5,407 nucleotides of DNA from Coriobacteriales bacterium. Its GTDB lineage: Bacteria; Actinomycetota; Coriobacteriia; Coriobacteriales; UBA8131. Location: positions 1 through 5,407 of the forward strand of contig JAISFJ010000119.1 in NCBI GenBank assembly GCA_031263665.1, in the 5' to 3' direction. This document shows positions 1-5,018 of this stretch, piece after piece. Numbering within the stretch: position 1 is the stretch's first letter; each line of letters begins with the position of its first letter. A program made the translations under genes and the position numbers. Below the pieces are notes generated by a model. The model was not told the origin of the DNA and ran no database searches. It saw nothing but the letters and a program-made list of their open reading frames with translations.

Positions 1-65
1 GATTCAGCAAAAGCCCGATACAGGCGTTGCAGTTCCGCGTCTGAGGCATGTTTTGTGACGGTCAC
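1..65 (-). CDS. N-terminus of an unidentified protein (3' end outside window)
   Basis: This is the first part of a leftward gene that leaves the window after about 21 codons (VTVTKHASDAELQRLYRAFA and onward). The GTG at 65 is preferred as start because GGGAG (75..71) sits 5 bases upstream. An in-frame ATG at 77 has no Shine-Dalgarno-like sequence before it, and using it would place the GGGAG inside the gene. An extended -10 promoter lies about 35 bases upstream of the GTG, so this gene probably begins a separate transcription unit downstream of the pilus operon. The visible residues look like an amphipathic helix, which is too little to assign a family. Confidence 0.5.
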   Translation of the reverse strand, partial: MTVTKHASDAELQRLYRAFAE

Positions 66-70
66 ATTGT

Positions 71-75
71 CTCCC
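71..75 (-). promoter_or_regulatory. Ribosome binding site of the left-edge gene
   Basis: GGGAG on the minus strand lies 5 bases before a GTG at 65. It favours the GTG over the in-frame ATG at 77, whose own upstream sequence (GCTCGCCTCGTGTTC) has no purine-rich match. Confidence 0.45.
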
Positions 76-99
76 ATGAACACGAGGCGAGCCACTCAC

Positions 100-108
100 A
101 TTGTACCA
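100..108 (-). promoter_or_regulatory. Extended -10 promoter of the left-edge gene
   Basis: The minus strand reads TGGTACAAT, an extended -10 element (TGn) followed by TACAAT, five of six matches to the sigma-70 consensus TATAAT. The sequence about 17 bases upstream (near 123-128) is a poor match to TTGACA, which extended -10 promoters tolerate. Transcription would start near position 93, giving a leader of under 30 bases before the GTG at 65. The short inverted repeat ACCGT/ACGGT (110-114 and 123-127) covers the spacer and -35 area and could be an operator, but its arms are only 5 bases and chance is a fair explanation. Confidence 0.45.
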
Positions 109-147
109 AACCGTCGCAAAGAACGGTAAGGTAATAAATCGATTTCC

Positions 148-636
148 CTAGCTCTTAATGAGTTCTATTTTTGCTTCGCCGATTTCGAGGGTTGTGCCGT
201 GGGTTAGGCTGCGGGTGCCTGTCAGGGGGGTGCCTTCGATAAGGGGGCGTTGAGTCGAGCCTTTGTCTTCTGCCCACACGAGGCCCTGCTCATAATACAA
301 TCGGAGAGTGTGTCGCCTCGACTCATGGTGGGGAAGCACGATGTTGTTGTCTCGCGCGCAACCTACGGTGAGTTGGGCTCCTTCGACTCTGTCCAGATAG
401 ATGTCATAGCCAAACAGGTCTGGCACCGCGACATGAAACCGAATCGGAGAAGGCCTGTTAGCAAGGGACATGGTCACGTCCGACGGTTCCTCAAGTTGAA
501 GTTCATCGTCCGCGCCTTCCCTTAAGGGTATGGACACCATGGCAAAATCCGCGACATCATCAAAGAGCCGCAGGCAACCATAGCAGAGAGGCATATCATC
601 AAACGTGGTACTCAGACAATGGGGACAGGTTTTCAT
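148..636 (-). CDS. Zinc-ribbon and FHA-domain protein (cytoplasmic)
   Basis: This 162-residue soluble protein has two parts. Residues 4-21 form a CPHC-x10-CYGC zinc-ribbon-like module. After an acidic linker (about 39-53), residues 66-162 form a forkhead-associated (FHA) domain: VGCARDNNIVL (91-101), SRRH (106-109), DKGST (124-128) and HGTTLEIG (146-153) fit the FHA pattern in order. FHA domains normally bind phosphothreonine peptides, but here the usual Gly-Arg is Gly-Cys (92-93) and the usual GSTN is GSTQ (126-129), so classical binding may be weakened. The start is the ATG at 636: AAGGAAGTGA (651..642) is a near-complete Shine-Dalgarno match 5 bases before it, while the upstream GTG at 645 lies inside that match. 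It is the last gene of the operon, 19 bases after the DUF192 gene. A role in regulating or assembling the pilus is inferred from linkage only. Confidence 0.85.
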   Translation of the reverse strand: MKTCPHCLSTTFDDMPLCYGCLRLFDDVADFAMVSIPLREGADDELQLEEPSDVTMSLANRPSPIRFHVAVPDLFGYDIYLDRVEGAQLTVGCARDNNIVLPHHESRRHTLRLYYEQGLVWAEDKGSTQRPLIEGTPLTGTRSLTHGTTLEIGEAKIELIKS

Positions 637-641
637 TATTC

Positions 642-651
642 TCACTTCCTT
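642..651 (-). promoter_or_regulatory. Strong ribosome binding site that fixes the FHA gene start
   Basis: AAGGAAGTGA matches the ideal AAGGAGGTGA at nine of ten bases and ends 5 bases before the ATG at 636. It contains the alternative GTG (645) and therefore rules that start out. Confidence 0.7.
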
Positions 652-655
652 TTGG

Positions 656-955
656 TTAAACCGCTAATCCTATCGTTTCACCCTGCTCAAACCAGAGTTC
701 ATGTGTCATACTTCGGCGCTCAAGAGTGCAGGCTGCTTTTTTACAAGCGAGAAAACGTCTTGGCGGCAATCCGCGTATGGCCTCAAGCACGCGCCCGTGC
801 CTGTCAATAAAGGCGACATCAATGGATTCTTTCATGCCAAAGGTATGTATACTCTTGCAGGCAATCAGAACCAATATCTCACCCCTGTCGCAGACTGAAG
901 CATCCAAAAGCCCTTTCATACGAGCCACCATGCTTATGGCAAATTCAAATCGCAC
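656..955 (-). CDS. DUF192 family protein
   Basis: This 99-residue protein is a recognisable DUF192 domain, a small family of unknown biochemical role. The hallmarks appear in order: KGLL (14-17), the core block CKSIHTFGM (33-41), the strand IDVAFIDRHGRVL (45-57) and LPP (63-65). There is no signal peptide or membrane segment, so it should be cytoplasmic, whereas many DUF192 proteins are exported. The C-terminal part after residue 78 diverges: the usual Leu-Glu-x-x-Ala-Gly turn reads LERRSM, although the final QGETIGL still resembles the family's Gly-Asp-x-Leu ending. The start is GTG at 955, supported by AGGAGG (969..964) 8 bases upstream. It is 28 bases after the membrane-protein gene and 19 bases before the FHA gene. 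Its position in the Tad operon suggests a pilus-linked role, but no mechanism can be stated. Confidence 0.88.
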   Translation of the reverse strand: MRFEFAISMVARMKGLLDASVCDRGEILVLIACKSIHTFGMKESIDVAFIDRHGRVLEAIRGLPPRRFLACKKAACTLERRSMTHELWFEQGETIGLAV

Positions 956-963
956 AAAATCAA

Positions 964-969
964 CCTCCT
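964..969 (-). promoter_or_regulatory. Consensus ribosome binding site of the DUF192 gene
   Basis: A perfect AGGAGG lies 8 bases before the GTG at 955. It is the strongest ribosome binding site in the window and supports independent, efficient initiation after the 28-base gap, in contrast to the coupled genes upstream. Confidence 0.75.
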
Positions 970-984
970 GTCGCGTTTCAAAAC

Positions 985-1557
985 CTACAAAAGTTCGGCC
1001 ACAACCGAAGAACCAGTACTCCGCGCGCTACAGATAAACAACACGTATGCCCCTTGCGTTCGCGCCCCGCCTTTTGATACCTGCTCCGATTCTCCTTGCC
1101 AGACGTAGCTTGAGCTTCCCTGTGTGTCCATCCCCAGTGCCAACCAACCGCGTTCACGCATTGCCCTGTCGAGCTCCATCATGGTCTCAGCAACGTCACT
1201 TTCAGCCGCGTAGCCCACAACCATTCCATCATTTGAGACTCCTACCAGCTCTAAATTTCGCGAAGCTATCCCCAAGGGGTCTTCGGACATGCTCATCGTT
1301 TTGTCATCGTCCAACAGATAATCGACGGCATGAGTGGTCTTTTCACGCGCTTCCACGTTCTGCTGAACAACAAGAATTACGAGAAAGGCGCCGAAAATAC
1401 CAAGCACCGCACAGGCGAAAAATGCGCGTCGCCGCCACATACCACAACGTTTCTGGCGCCGAACAGGGCGTGCCTTCGCCTTCACGACCAGCGCTTTTTC
1501 TCTCGTCGCTGCCGACGACGCAGGAGTCACGGTCGTTCTCGTCGCCTTCGCCTTCAT
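985..1557 (-). CDS. Unrecognised single-pass membrane protein in the Tad operon
   Basis: This 190-residue protein matches no family I recognise. Residues 1-44 are rich in Ala, Lys, Arg and Thr and strongly basic, which would stay in the cytoplasm. Residues about 45-65 (FFACAVLGIFGAFLVILVV) form one transmembrane helix. The remaining roughly 125 residues would be outside the membrane: an acidic stretch with DDD (83-85), a probable strand (VVGYA, 113-117), a helix (about 121-137), two tryptophans (138, 153) and a final strand pair (YVLFIC, 171-176). There is no Gly-x4-Glu pilin signature, so it is not an obvious pseudopilin. The ATG overlaps the stop of pseudopilin B (ATGA, 4 bases), and GGAG lies 7 bases upstream, so translation is probably coupled. 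An accessory or anchoring role in pilus assembly is inference from position. Confidence 0.8.
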   Translation of the reverse strand: MKAKATRTTVTPASSAATREKALVVKAKARPVRRQKRCGMWRRRAFFACAVLGIFGAFLVILVVQQNVEAREKTTHAVDYLLDDDKTMSMSEDPLGIASRNLELVGVSNDGMVVGYAAESDVAETMMELDRAMRERGWLALGMDTQGSSSYVWQGESEQVSKGGARTQGAYVLFICSARSTGSSVVAELL

Positions 1558-2063
1558 AGGAGCACTCCGGGCCTGAAGGGGTCAATCGTAAATCTGCGCG
1601 TATGGGTAATCCCCGAAAACTCTATGCCGAAAAACGAATTACCAAAACCCCAGGGGCGATACTCAAGCGTACACTCGTAAACTTCCTGGTGCACAAGGAG
1701 CGCGAATGTGACCCCGTCCTCTCCTGAATCCAACGAGCCATCAGGACTCACAGCATAAGCCGCTACCGACGGGCGCACATAATCGCTTTCATCAAATTGC
1801 TCCTTTAAGCCAAGCTCAACTGAATCGCGTGAAGAGCCGAGCCCATAGTCCGCCCCCGTTGCTGAGCTGGCCCTGGTTCGCACCACCTCGGCGGCCAATC
1901 GGTCAAAACGGGCACAGTCACCCAAAAAGACCATGAGGTTGATGCTGATGCCCAATACCGCCATGATGATGGGGATGCAAACCGCAAGTTCAACGACCAT
2001 CTGCCCACGTTTATCGCGAAGAACAGCACGGCAAGTCGCCCTACTCCCACACGCCACCTCCAC
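1554..2063 (-). CDS. TadE-like pseudopilin B
   Basis: This protein (169 residues from the chosen start) has the TadE-like plan: a short basic cytoplasmic leader, then G20 followed by QMVVE with Glu25 at +5 of the presumed prepilin-peptidase cut, then a hydrophobic helix (about 22-47) and a roughly 120-residue exported domain. In studied Tad systems TadE and TadF are cleaved by the dedicated peptidase TadV and act as minor pilins. Cys50 just after the helix and Cys131 could form a disulfide. The start is uncertain. GTG at 2063 has GGGAGG (2074..2069) 5 bases before it. GTG at 2057 is also possible. ATG at 2105 would overlap the upstream gene by 65 bases and add 14 residues, with only a weak AAAGGT upstream. 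With the 2063 start it overlaps the end of the TadG-like gene by 23 bases, and its TGA overlaps the next ATG. Confidence 0.82.
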   Translation of the reverse strand: MEVACGSRATCRAVLRDKRGQMVVELAVCIPIIMAVLGISINLMVFLGDCARFDRLAAEVVRTRASSATGADYGLGSSRDSVELGLKEQFDESDYVRPSVAAYAVSPDGSLDSGEDGVTFALLVHQEVYECTLEYRPWGFGNSFFGIEFSGITHTRRFTIDPFRPGVLL

Positions 2064-4266
2064 CACCCCCTCCCATGTTGGCCGGCAACGATGAGAGCGC
2101 GTCATCGAGCAGACCTTTACCTTTTTCGACCACCGCCGCGGGAAGCGCCAGTTTGATAGGGATTTGCGGCATTCCCGGCATGTCGCCGAACGAAATAGTG
2201 AAGATGGTTATCTCGCTTTCCAGACTCTGCGCGCCCCGTTCTTTTAACTCCAGAAGCAAGCCGTCGATGGTACTCGCCTGCAAAGTGCCACTCCCTGAGC
2301 CAGGCAGAGCAGAATACGCCTCTTTGGCTGAGGCGAGCCCGCCGCCGGCCGCCGAATCACTGCTTCGCAGGACGTGGATACTGTTTACCAGCGCGGGCTT
2401 GGGCATATCCAAATCGACCCCTTGAAGCCCCACCGCCTCTATCGCTTCGCGCAAGGCTCCTTCGGCCCAGGAAGCAAGCGGGGTCGAGTTCACCAGCGGA
2501 ATCGCTCGCAAAAAATCACCGACCCCTCCTATCAGCGATTCGACTCCCTGGTCGTAATAAAACAGGGCTCCACCCCAGATGTCGAGTATCTTGTCAAAGG
2601 CCCCAAAAGCCCCACGCAAGGCGCTTCCCTCGTCAACATCTTCTTTGGCCTTTTCAAAAAAGGAGGCCAATATATTGTCATCGCTTCGAGCAGTATCATC
2701 GACAAGGGCCGCGGCGGAAAGTGCTATGCGCGGTTGCAGGCTGCCATCTCCACCTACCAAAGAATTTGAGAACAGTCCGGGAATTTCGTGCGTGGAGGTG
2801 TCTATGGCAAGCGCGACGCAGCCGTTTCGCCCCGGGGGATGAGGGGACAGCCTCGAAGTGTCGAGGGCAGAAAGCGCCTCGGCAAAAGTATCCAGGGCAT
2901 CACTGGCGCTGTCCTTGGCCGCGCGCGTGTTTTCCTGGTATTCCTCAGACGCTTTCTCATAGCGTTCGGCGGCCTGGGCGACAATGCGATAATGGTACTC
3001 AAAGCCATTGTCAATGGAGCTGGAGGCGCTGGCAATCCGTCCAATGGTGTTGATGCTCAATTCGCACGTGGGGCATGCCTCATACCATCCGTCCTCCAAC
3101 CCTGCTATGGAACCGTATCCCGTAATCCCCCCGCTTATCTGTGGACAGGAGGCGACCCCGTGGATGTATCCTTCGGAGTCGACCGGAAATGCCGAGTCGG
3201 TGTAAAGCCTTGTCTCCCGTATCTCAGAGTTGTTGCGCGCAAGCAGCGGAAAATAAGCGTCGAGTACGCCGTCGGAATCAGTATGCGCGTAGCCTTTTCC
3301 CATTTCTTCTACCGCGTAGGAGAAAAACATCTTGCGCACATTCGAGCGAACCTGCTCTTCGAGAGTCGAGTTGGCCGGCGCTTCAATCGCGAGTCGCCTT
3401 TGATAGTAGCTCTTCGCGCGATTAAAGGCATAGTCAAACTGCCAGAGCTCAACCGAAGAAAAATACGGATTCTGAGTCCCGGCAAGCCCCGCGAGATGAC
3501 CGGCGCGTTCATACATGCAGTAATTCGGGTCGGCGCCACAATCCGCCTCATAGCCCTCACGTTTGGCCTCATCCATATCGGCTCGTGCCTCGGCCGCCTC
3601 ATCGGTTGCCTCACTCGTTTCTTTGTTCTGTTCCTCAAGCTCGTCTCCCGCCGCCTGAGCCTCGTCATCATCGGGAAATGAGGTGGTCTCTCCTTCGAGA
3701 GGCACCAGTATCGCAAGACCCCGATACTGTGGTGTGCCTGCGGGTGAAAAATCGTTTGCACTGATGGTGGACGCCGCACTTGCCACGGCAAGGAAGGGCA
3801 GGGCCTTTTGCAGACTGTCGAGGGCGGTGCCTGCCTGACGCGCGCAATCATCCCTCGCGTTAAACACTTTACGCCCGAGCTCCATCAACTTCTCCCCCAC
3901 TGCCTGACAGTAGGGGATACAACTCACCACGATGGCGATGCCGTAGACCAACAGCCCAAAGAGGCTCAAAGACAGCACAACCGCATCGGCGACGCGTGCC
4001 AAAACATAATATTCGCCAACAACATTTTCCGCGGCAAGCGCGCCCGCGTCGGCGGCAAACTGTATGTCGCCCGCTGTCGAATTGACCCAATACACCTGCG
4101 CGGTGCTAAATAGTAGGGCGATGACCAACAGCAGGGCAATCACCACACCCACGCTGGTAAAACCTCCGTCTCGGGCGACAAACCAAAACGCGCGACGGCC
4201 CTGGCGCTCATCGAAAGTTTCCGCTTTTATGTGTGTCGATGCTACACCTGTCTCTTTCAGTCCCAT
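2041..4266 (-). CDS. Large TadG-like surface/assembly protein
   Basis: This 741-residue protein has a TadG-like N-terminus: a charged 33-residue cytoplasmic segment, GGFTSVG, a helix (about 38-58), then a Gln-Tyr-Trp turn and the motif GDIQFAADAGALAAENVV (66-83), typical of Tad-associated 'AADAxALAAA' proteins. It lacks Glu at +5 after the glycine, so peptidase cleavage is unlikely. A second strong helix spans about 92-117, and a weaker hydrophobic stretch spans about 155-168. The rest is probably exported: an acidic, Ala-rich coiled-coil-like segment (about 198-240), a cysteine-containing region with CPTC (398-401), another helical stretch (about 424-470) and a C-terminal poly-glycine tail (732-738). 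Nine cysteines are visible. The ATG at 4266 overlaps the previous stop by 10 bases with no good Shine-Dalgarno site, suggesting translational coupling. I infer a minor pilin, surface-exposed adhesin or assembly component. It is much longer and more divergent than a simple TadE or TadF, so the family call is moderate. Confidence 0.8.
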   Translation of the reverse strand: MGLKETGVASTHIKAETFDERQGRRAFWFVARDGGFTSVGVVIALLLVIALLFSTAQVYWVNSTAGDIQFAADAGALAAENVVGEYYVLARVADAVVLSLSLFGLLVYGIAIVVSCIPYCQAVGEKLMELGRKVFNARDDCARQAGTALDSLQKALPFLAVASAASTISANDFSPAGTPQYRGLAILVPLEGETTSFPDDDEAQAAGDELEEQNKETSEATDEAAEARADMDEAKREGYEADCGADPNYCMYERAGHLAGLAGTQNPYFSSVELWQFDYAFNRAKSYYQRRLAIEAPANSTLEEQVRSNVRKMFFSYAVEEMGKGYAHTDSDGVLDAYFPLLARNNSEIRETRLYTDSAFPVDSEGYIHGVASCPQISGGITGYGSIAGLEDGWYEACPTCELSINTIGRIASASSSIDNGFEYHYRIVAQAAERYEKASEEYQENTRAAKDSASDALDTFAEALSALDTSRLSPHPPGRNGCVALAIDTSTHEIPGLFSNSLVGGDGSLQPRIALSAAALVDDTARSDDNILASFFEKAKEDVDEGSALRGAFGAFDKILDIWGGALFYYDQGVESLIGGVGDFLRAIPLVNSTPLASWAEGALREAIEAVGLQGVDLDMPKPALVNSIHVLRSSDSAAGGGLASAKEAYSALPGSGSGTLQASTIDGLLLELKERGAQSLESEITIFTISFGDMPGMPQIPIKLALPAAVVEKGKGLLDDALSSLPANMGGGGGGGVWE
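2069..2074 (-). promoter_or_regulatory. Ribosome binding site of pseudopilin B inside glycine codons
   Basis: GGGAGG falls 5 bases before the GTG at 2063 and is formed by the ATG-GGA-GGG codons of the Met-Gly-Gly start of the poly-Gly tail in the TadG-like protein. It supports a start within the overlap rather than the ATG at 2105. Confidence 0.45.
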
Positions 4267-4826
4267 TGCTCAACCCAATCCTGTGGCGTGCCCGCGTCCT
4301 GGTCGCGCAGCCATTCTGGCTGTGTCCACCCATTCGCCTCGACCTCTTGCGTCAGATATCCCTGCCCATCGCACAGACCCACAAGTTGGGCGCCCCATCC
4401 AAGCAAGGGCAGGGGCTTGAGTTTGTTAACGATACGTACGGAGACAAAATCCGCGTTTTCGTCACCCACCTGTTCGATTTCCCACGACCGAGACCCCGTA
4501 TGCGCATGGAAGATGTCAATGGGCGGAATTGCGGCAAGACGTCGCTTGATATAGCCTTCGTACTTATCTTCCGAATACGACCCCTGAACCGTCTTGGTCG
4601 CAAGCAAGCGGCAGCCTTCGCTCGCAGCGTTTTCCATGACCACACGGTTGTAGAGCAAAATCATCGGTTGGGACAACATCAAAATCAACAAAAACAGAAT
4701 CGGGATAAGAACAGCCGCTTCAACCGTGCCTTGCCCTCGTCGCGAACACAAAATTTCTCGCAGACGATGACCAAGACCATGACCGTCAGTAAGGTCGCCA
4801 GTAAAACCGTCAATAAAGAAGTACAT
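4257..4826 (-). CDS. TadE-like pseudopilin A
   Basis: This 189-residue protein has a cytoplasmic leader ending in CSRRG31, followed by QGTVE with Glu36 at +5 of the presumed prepilin-peptidase site, a hydrophobic helix (about 35-60) and a roughly 130-residue exported domain. The post-helix text VVMENAASEGCRLLAT (62-77) is characteristic of TadE-like proteins. Cys72 and Cys152 could pair outside the cell. The ATG at 4826 overlaps the pilin gene's end by 17 bases and has only a diffuse G-rich sequence upstream. The first 20 residues are Gly/Asp/His-rich (FTGDLTDGHGLGH), unusual for a basic prepilin leader, so an internal TTG at 4751, which would give a 6-residue leader like that of the pilin, cannot be excluded. 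It lies between the Flp-type pilin and the TadG-like gene. By analogy with TadE it is a minor pilin processed by TadV. Confidence 0.85.
   Translation of the reverse strand: MYFFIDGFTGDLTDGHGLGHRLREILCSRRGQGTVEAAVLIPILFLLILMLSQPMILLYNRVVMENAASEGCRLLATKTVQGSYSEDKYEGYIKRRLAAIPPIDIFHAHTGSRSWEIEQVGDENADFVSVRIVNKLKPLPLLGWGAQLVGLCDGQGYLTQEVEANGWTQPEWLRDQDAGTPQDWVEQWD
4767..4784 (-). repeat. Three tandem 6-base units in the pseudopilin A leader
   Basis: The minus strand reads GGTCAT, GGTCTT, GGTCAT in a row, encoding Gly-His-Gly-Leu-Gly-His (15-20). The units differ at one base. This is probably a small local duplication, and its only significance is that it makes the leader's length and start less certain. 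Confidence 0.4.
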
Positions 4827-5004
4827 CGCCCACCGTCCCTGCCGTATTGCCCGTTACCGCGTGAGAAGCGCTCTGCACAGCGTGTGTGACAAACAGACCG
4901 TCCTCGAGTGCCTGCGCGAGCAAGCCGAGCGAGGCAGCCACAACAATGATGATGAGCCCAACGATGAGGTACTCAACCGTCGCCTGCCCTGATGTATCTA
5001 ACAT
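4810..5004 (-). CDS. Flp-type major pilin
   Basis: This 64-residue pre-pilin has a 6-residue leader (MLDTSG), the Flp signature G6/QATVEY with Glu at +5 and Tyr at +6, and one hydrophobic helix (about 12-32, YLIVGLIIIVVAASLGLLAQ). A short, weakly charged tail ends in VGDVLLY. This size and motif are those of Flp pilins, which form the Tad fibre after cleavage by the prepilin peptidase. The start is the ATG at 5004 because AAGGAGTGA (5018..5010) lies 5 bases upstream, its core AAGGAG being 8 bases from the ATG. A longer in-frame reading from 5079 would overlap the upstream gene by 70 bases and add a charged extension foreign to the family. The start follows the previous stop by 5 bases, and the stop overlaps pseudopilin A by 17. 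Only one pilin copy is visible. Confidence 0.85.
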   Translation of the reverse strand: MLDTSGQATVEYLIVGLIIIVVAASLGLLAQALEDGLFVTHAVQSASHAVTGNTAGTVGDVLLY

Positions 5005-5009
5005 GCCTC

Positions 5010-5018
5010 TCACTCCTT
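5010..5018 (-). promoter_or_regulatory. Ribosome binding site of the pilin, overlapping the upstream stop
   Basis: AAGGAGTGA combines the last Lys and Glu codons and the TGA stop of the upstream gene. The AAGGAG core is 8 bases before the pilin ATG at 5004. It selects that ATG over the upstream in-frame start at 5079 and implies that ribosomes finishing the upstream gene pass directly onto the pilin. Confidence 0.65.

Noticed and set aside
110..127. Inverted repeat ACCGT/ACGGT as a terminator of the pilus operon
   Set aside because: The stem is only 5 base pairs with an 8-base loop, and no T-run follows on the minus strand. It overlaps the promoter region of the next gene instead.
136..145. 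AAATCGATTT perfect palindrome as an attachment or regulator site
   Set aside because: A single AT-rich 10-base palindrome is not enough to call a site, and no second copy was noticed nearby.
1047..1559. A 170-codon plus-strand open frame
   Set aside because: The product is rich in Pro, Arg and Ser with no recognisable fold, and it lies opposite the membrane-protein gene, whose start, overlap and helix are convincing.
2788..3681. A 297-codon open frame on the plus strand opposite the TadG-like gene
   Set aside because: It is in codon-for-codon register with the minus-strand gene, so it stays open wherever that gene avoids TTA, CTA and TCA codons. It starts with GTG without a ribosome binding site, and its product is the basic/hydrophobic mirror expected from an acidic, Ala-rich protein.
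3309..3851. A 180-codon minus-strand frame inside the TadG-like gene
   Set aside because: It is an Arg/Pro-rich alternative frame fully inside a well-supported gene and has no plausible translation start signal.
4233..4889. A 218-codon plus-strand open frame opposite pseudopilin A
   Set aside because: The minus-strand protein has a clear TadE-like signature, and the plus-strand product shows no domain, signal or membrane pattern.
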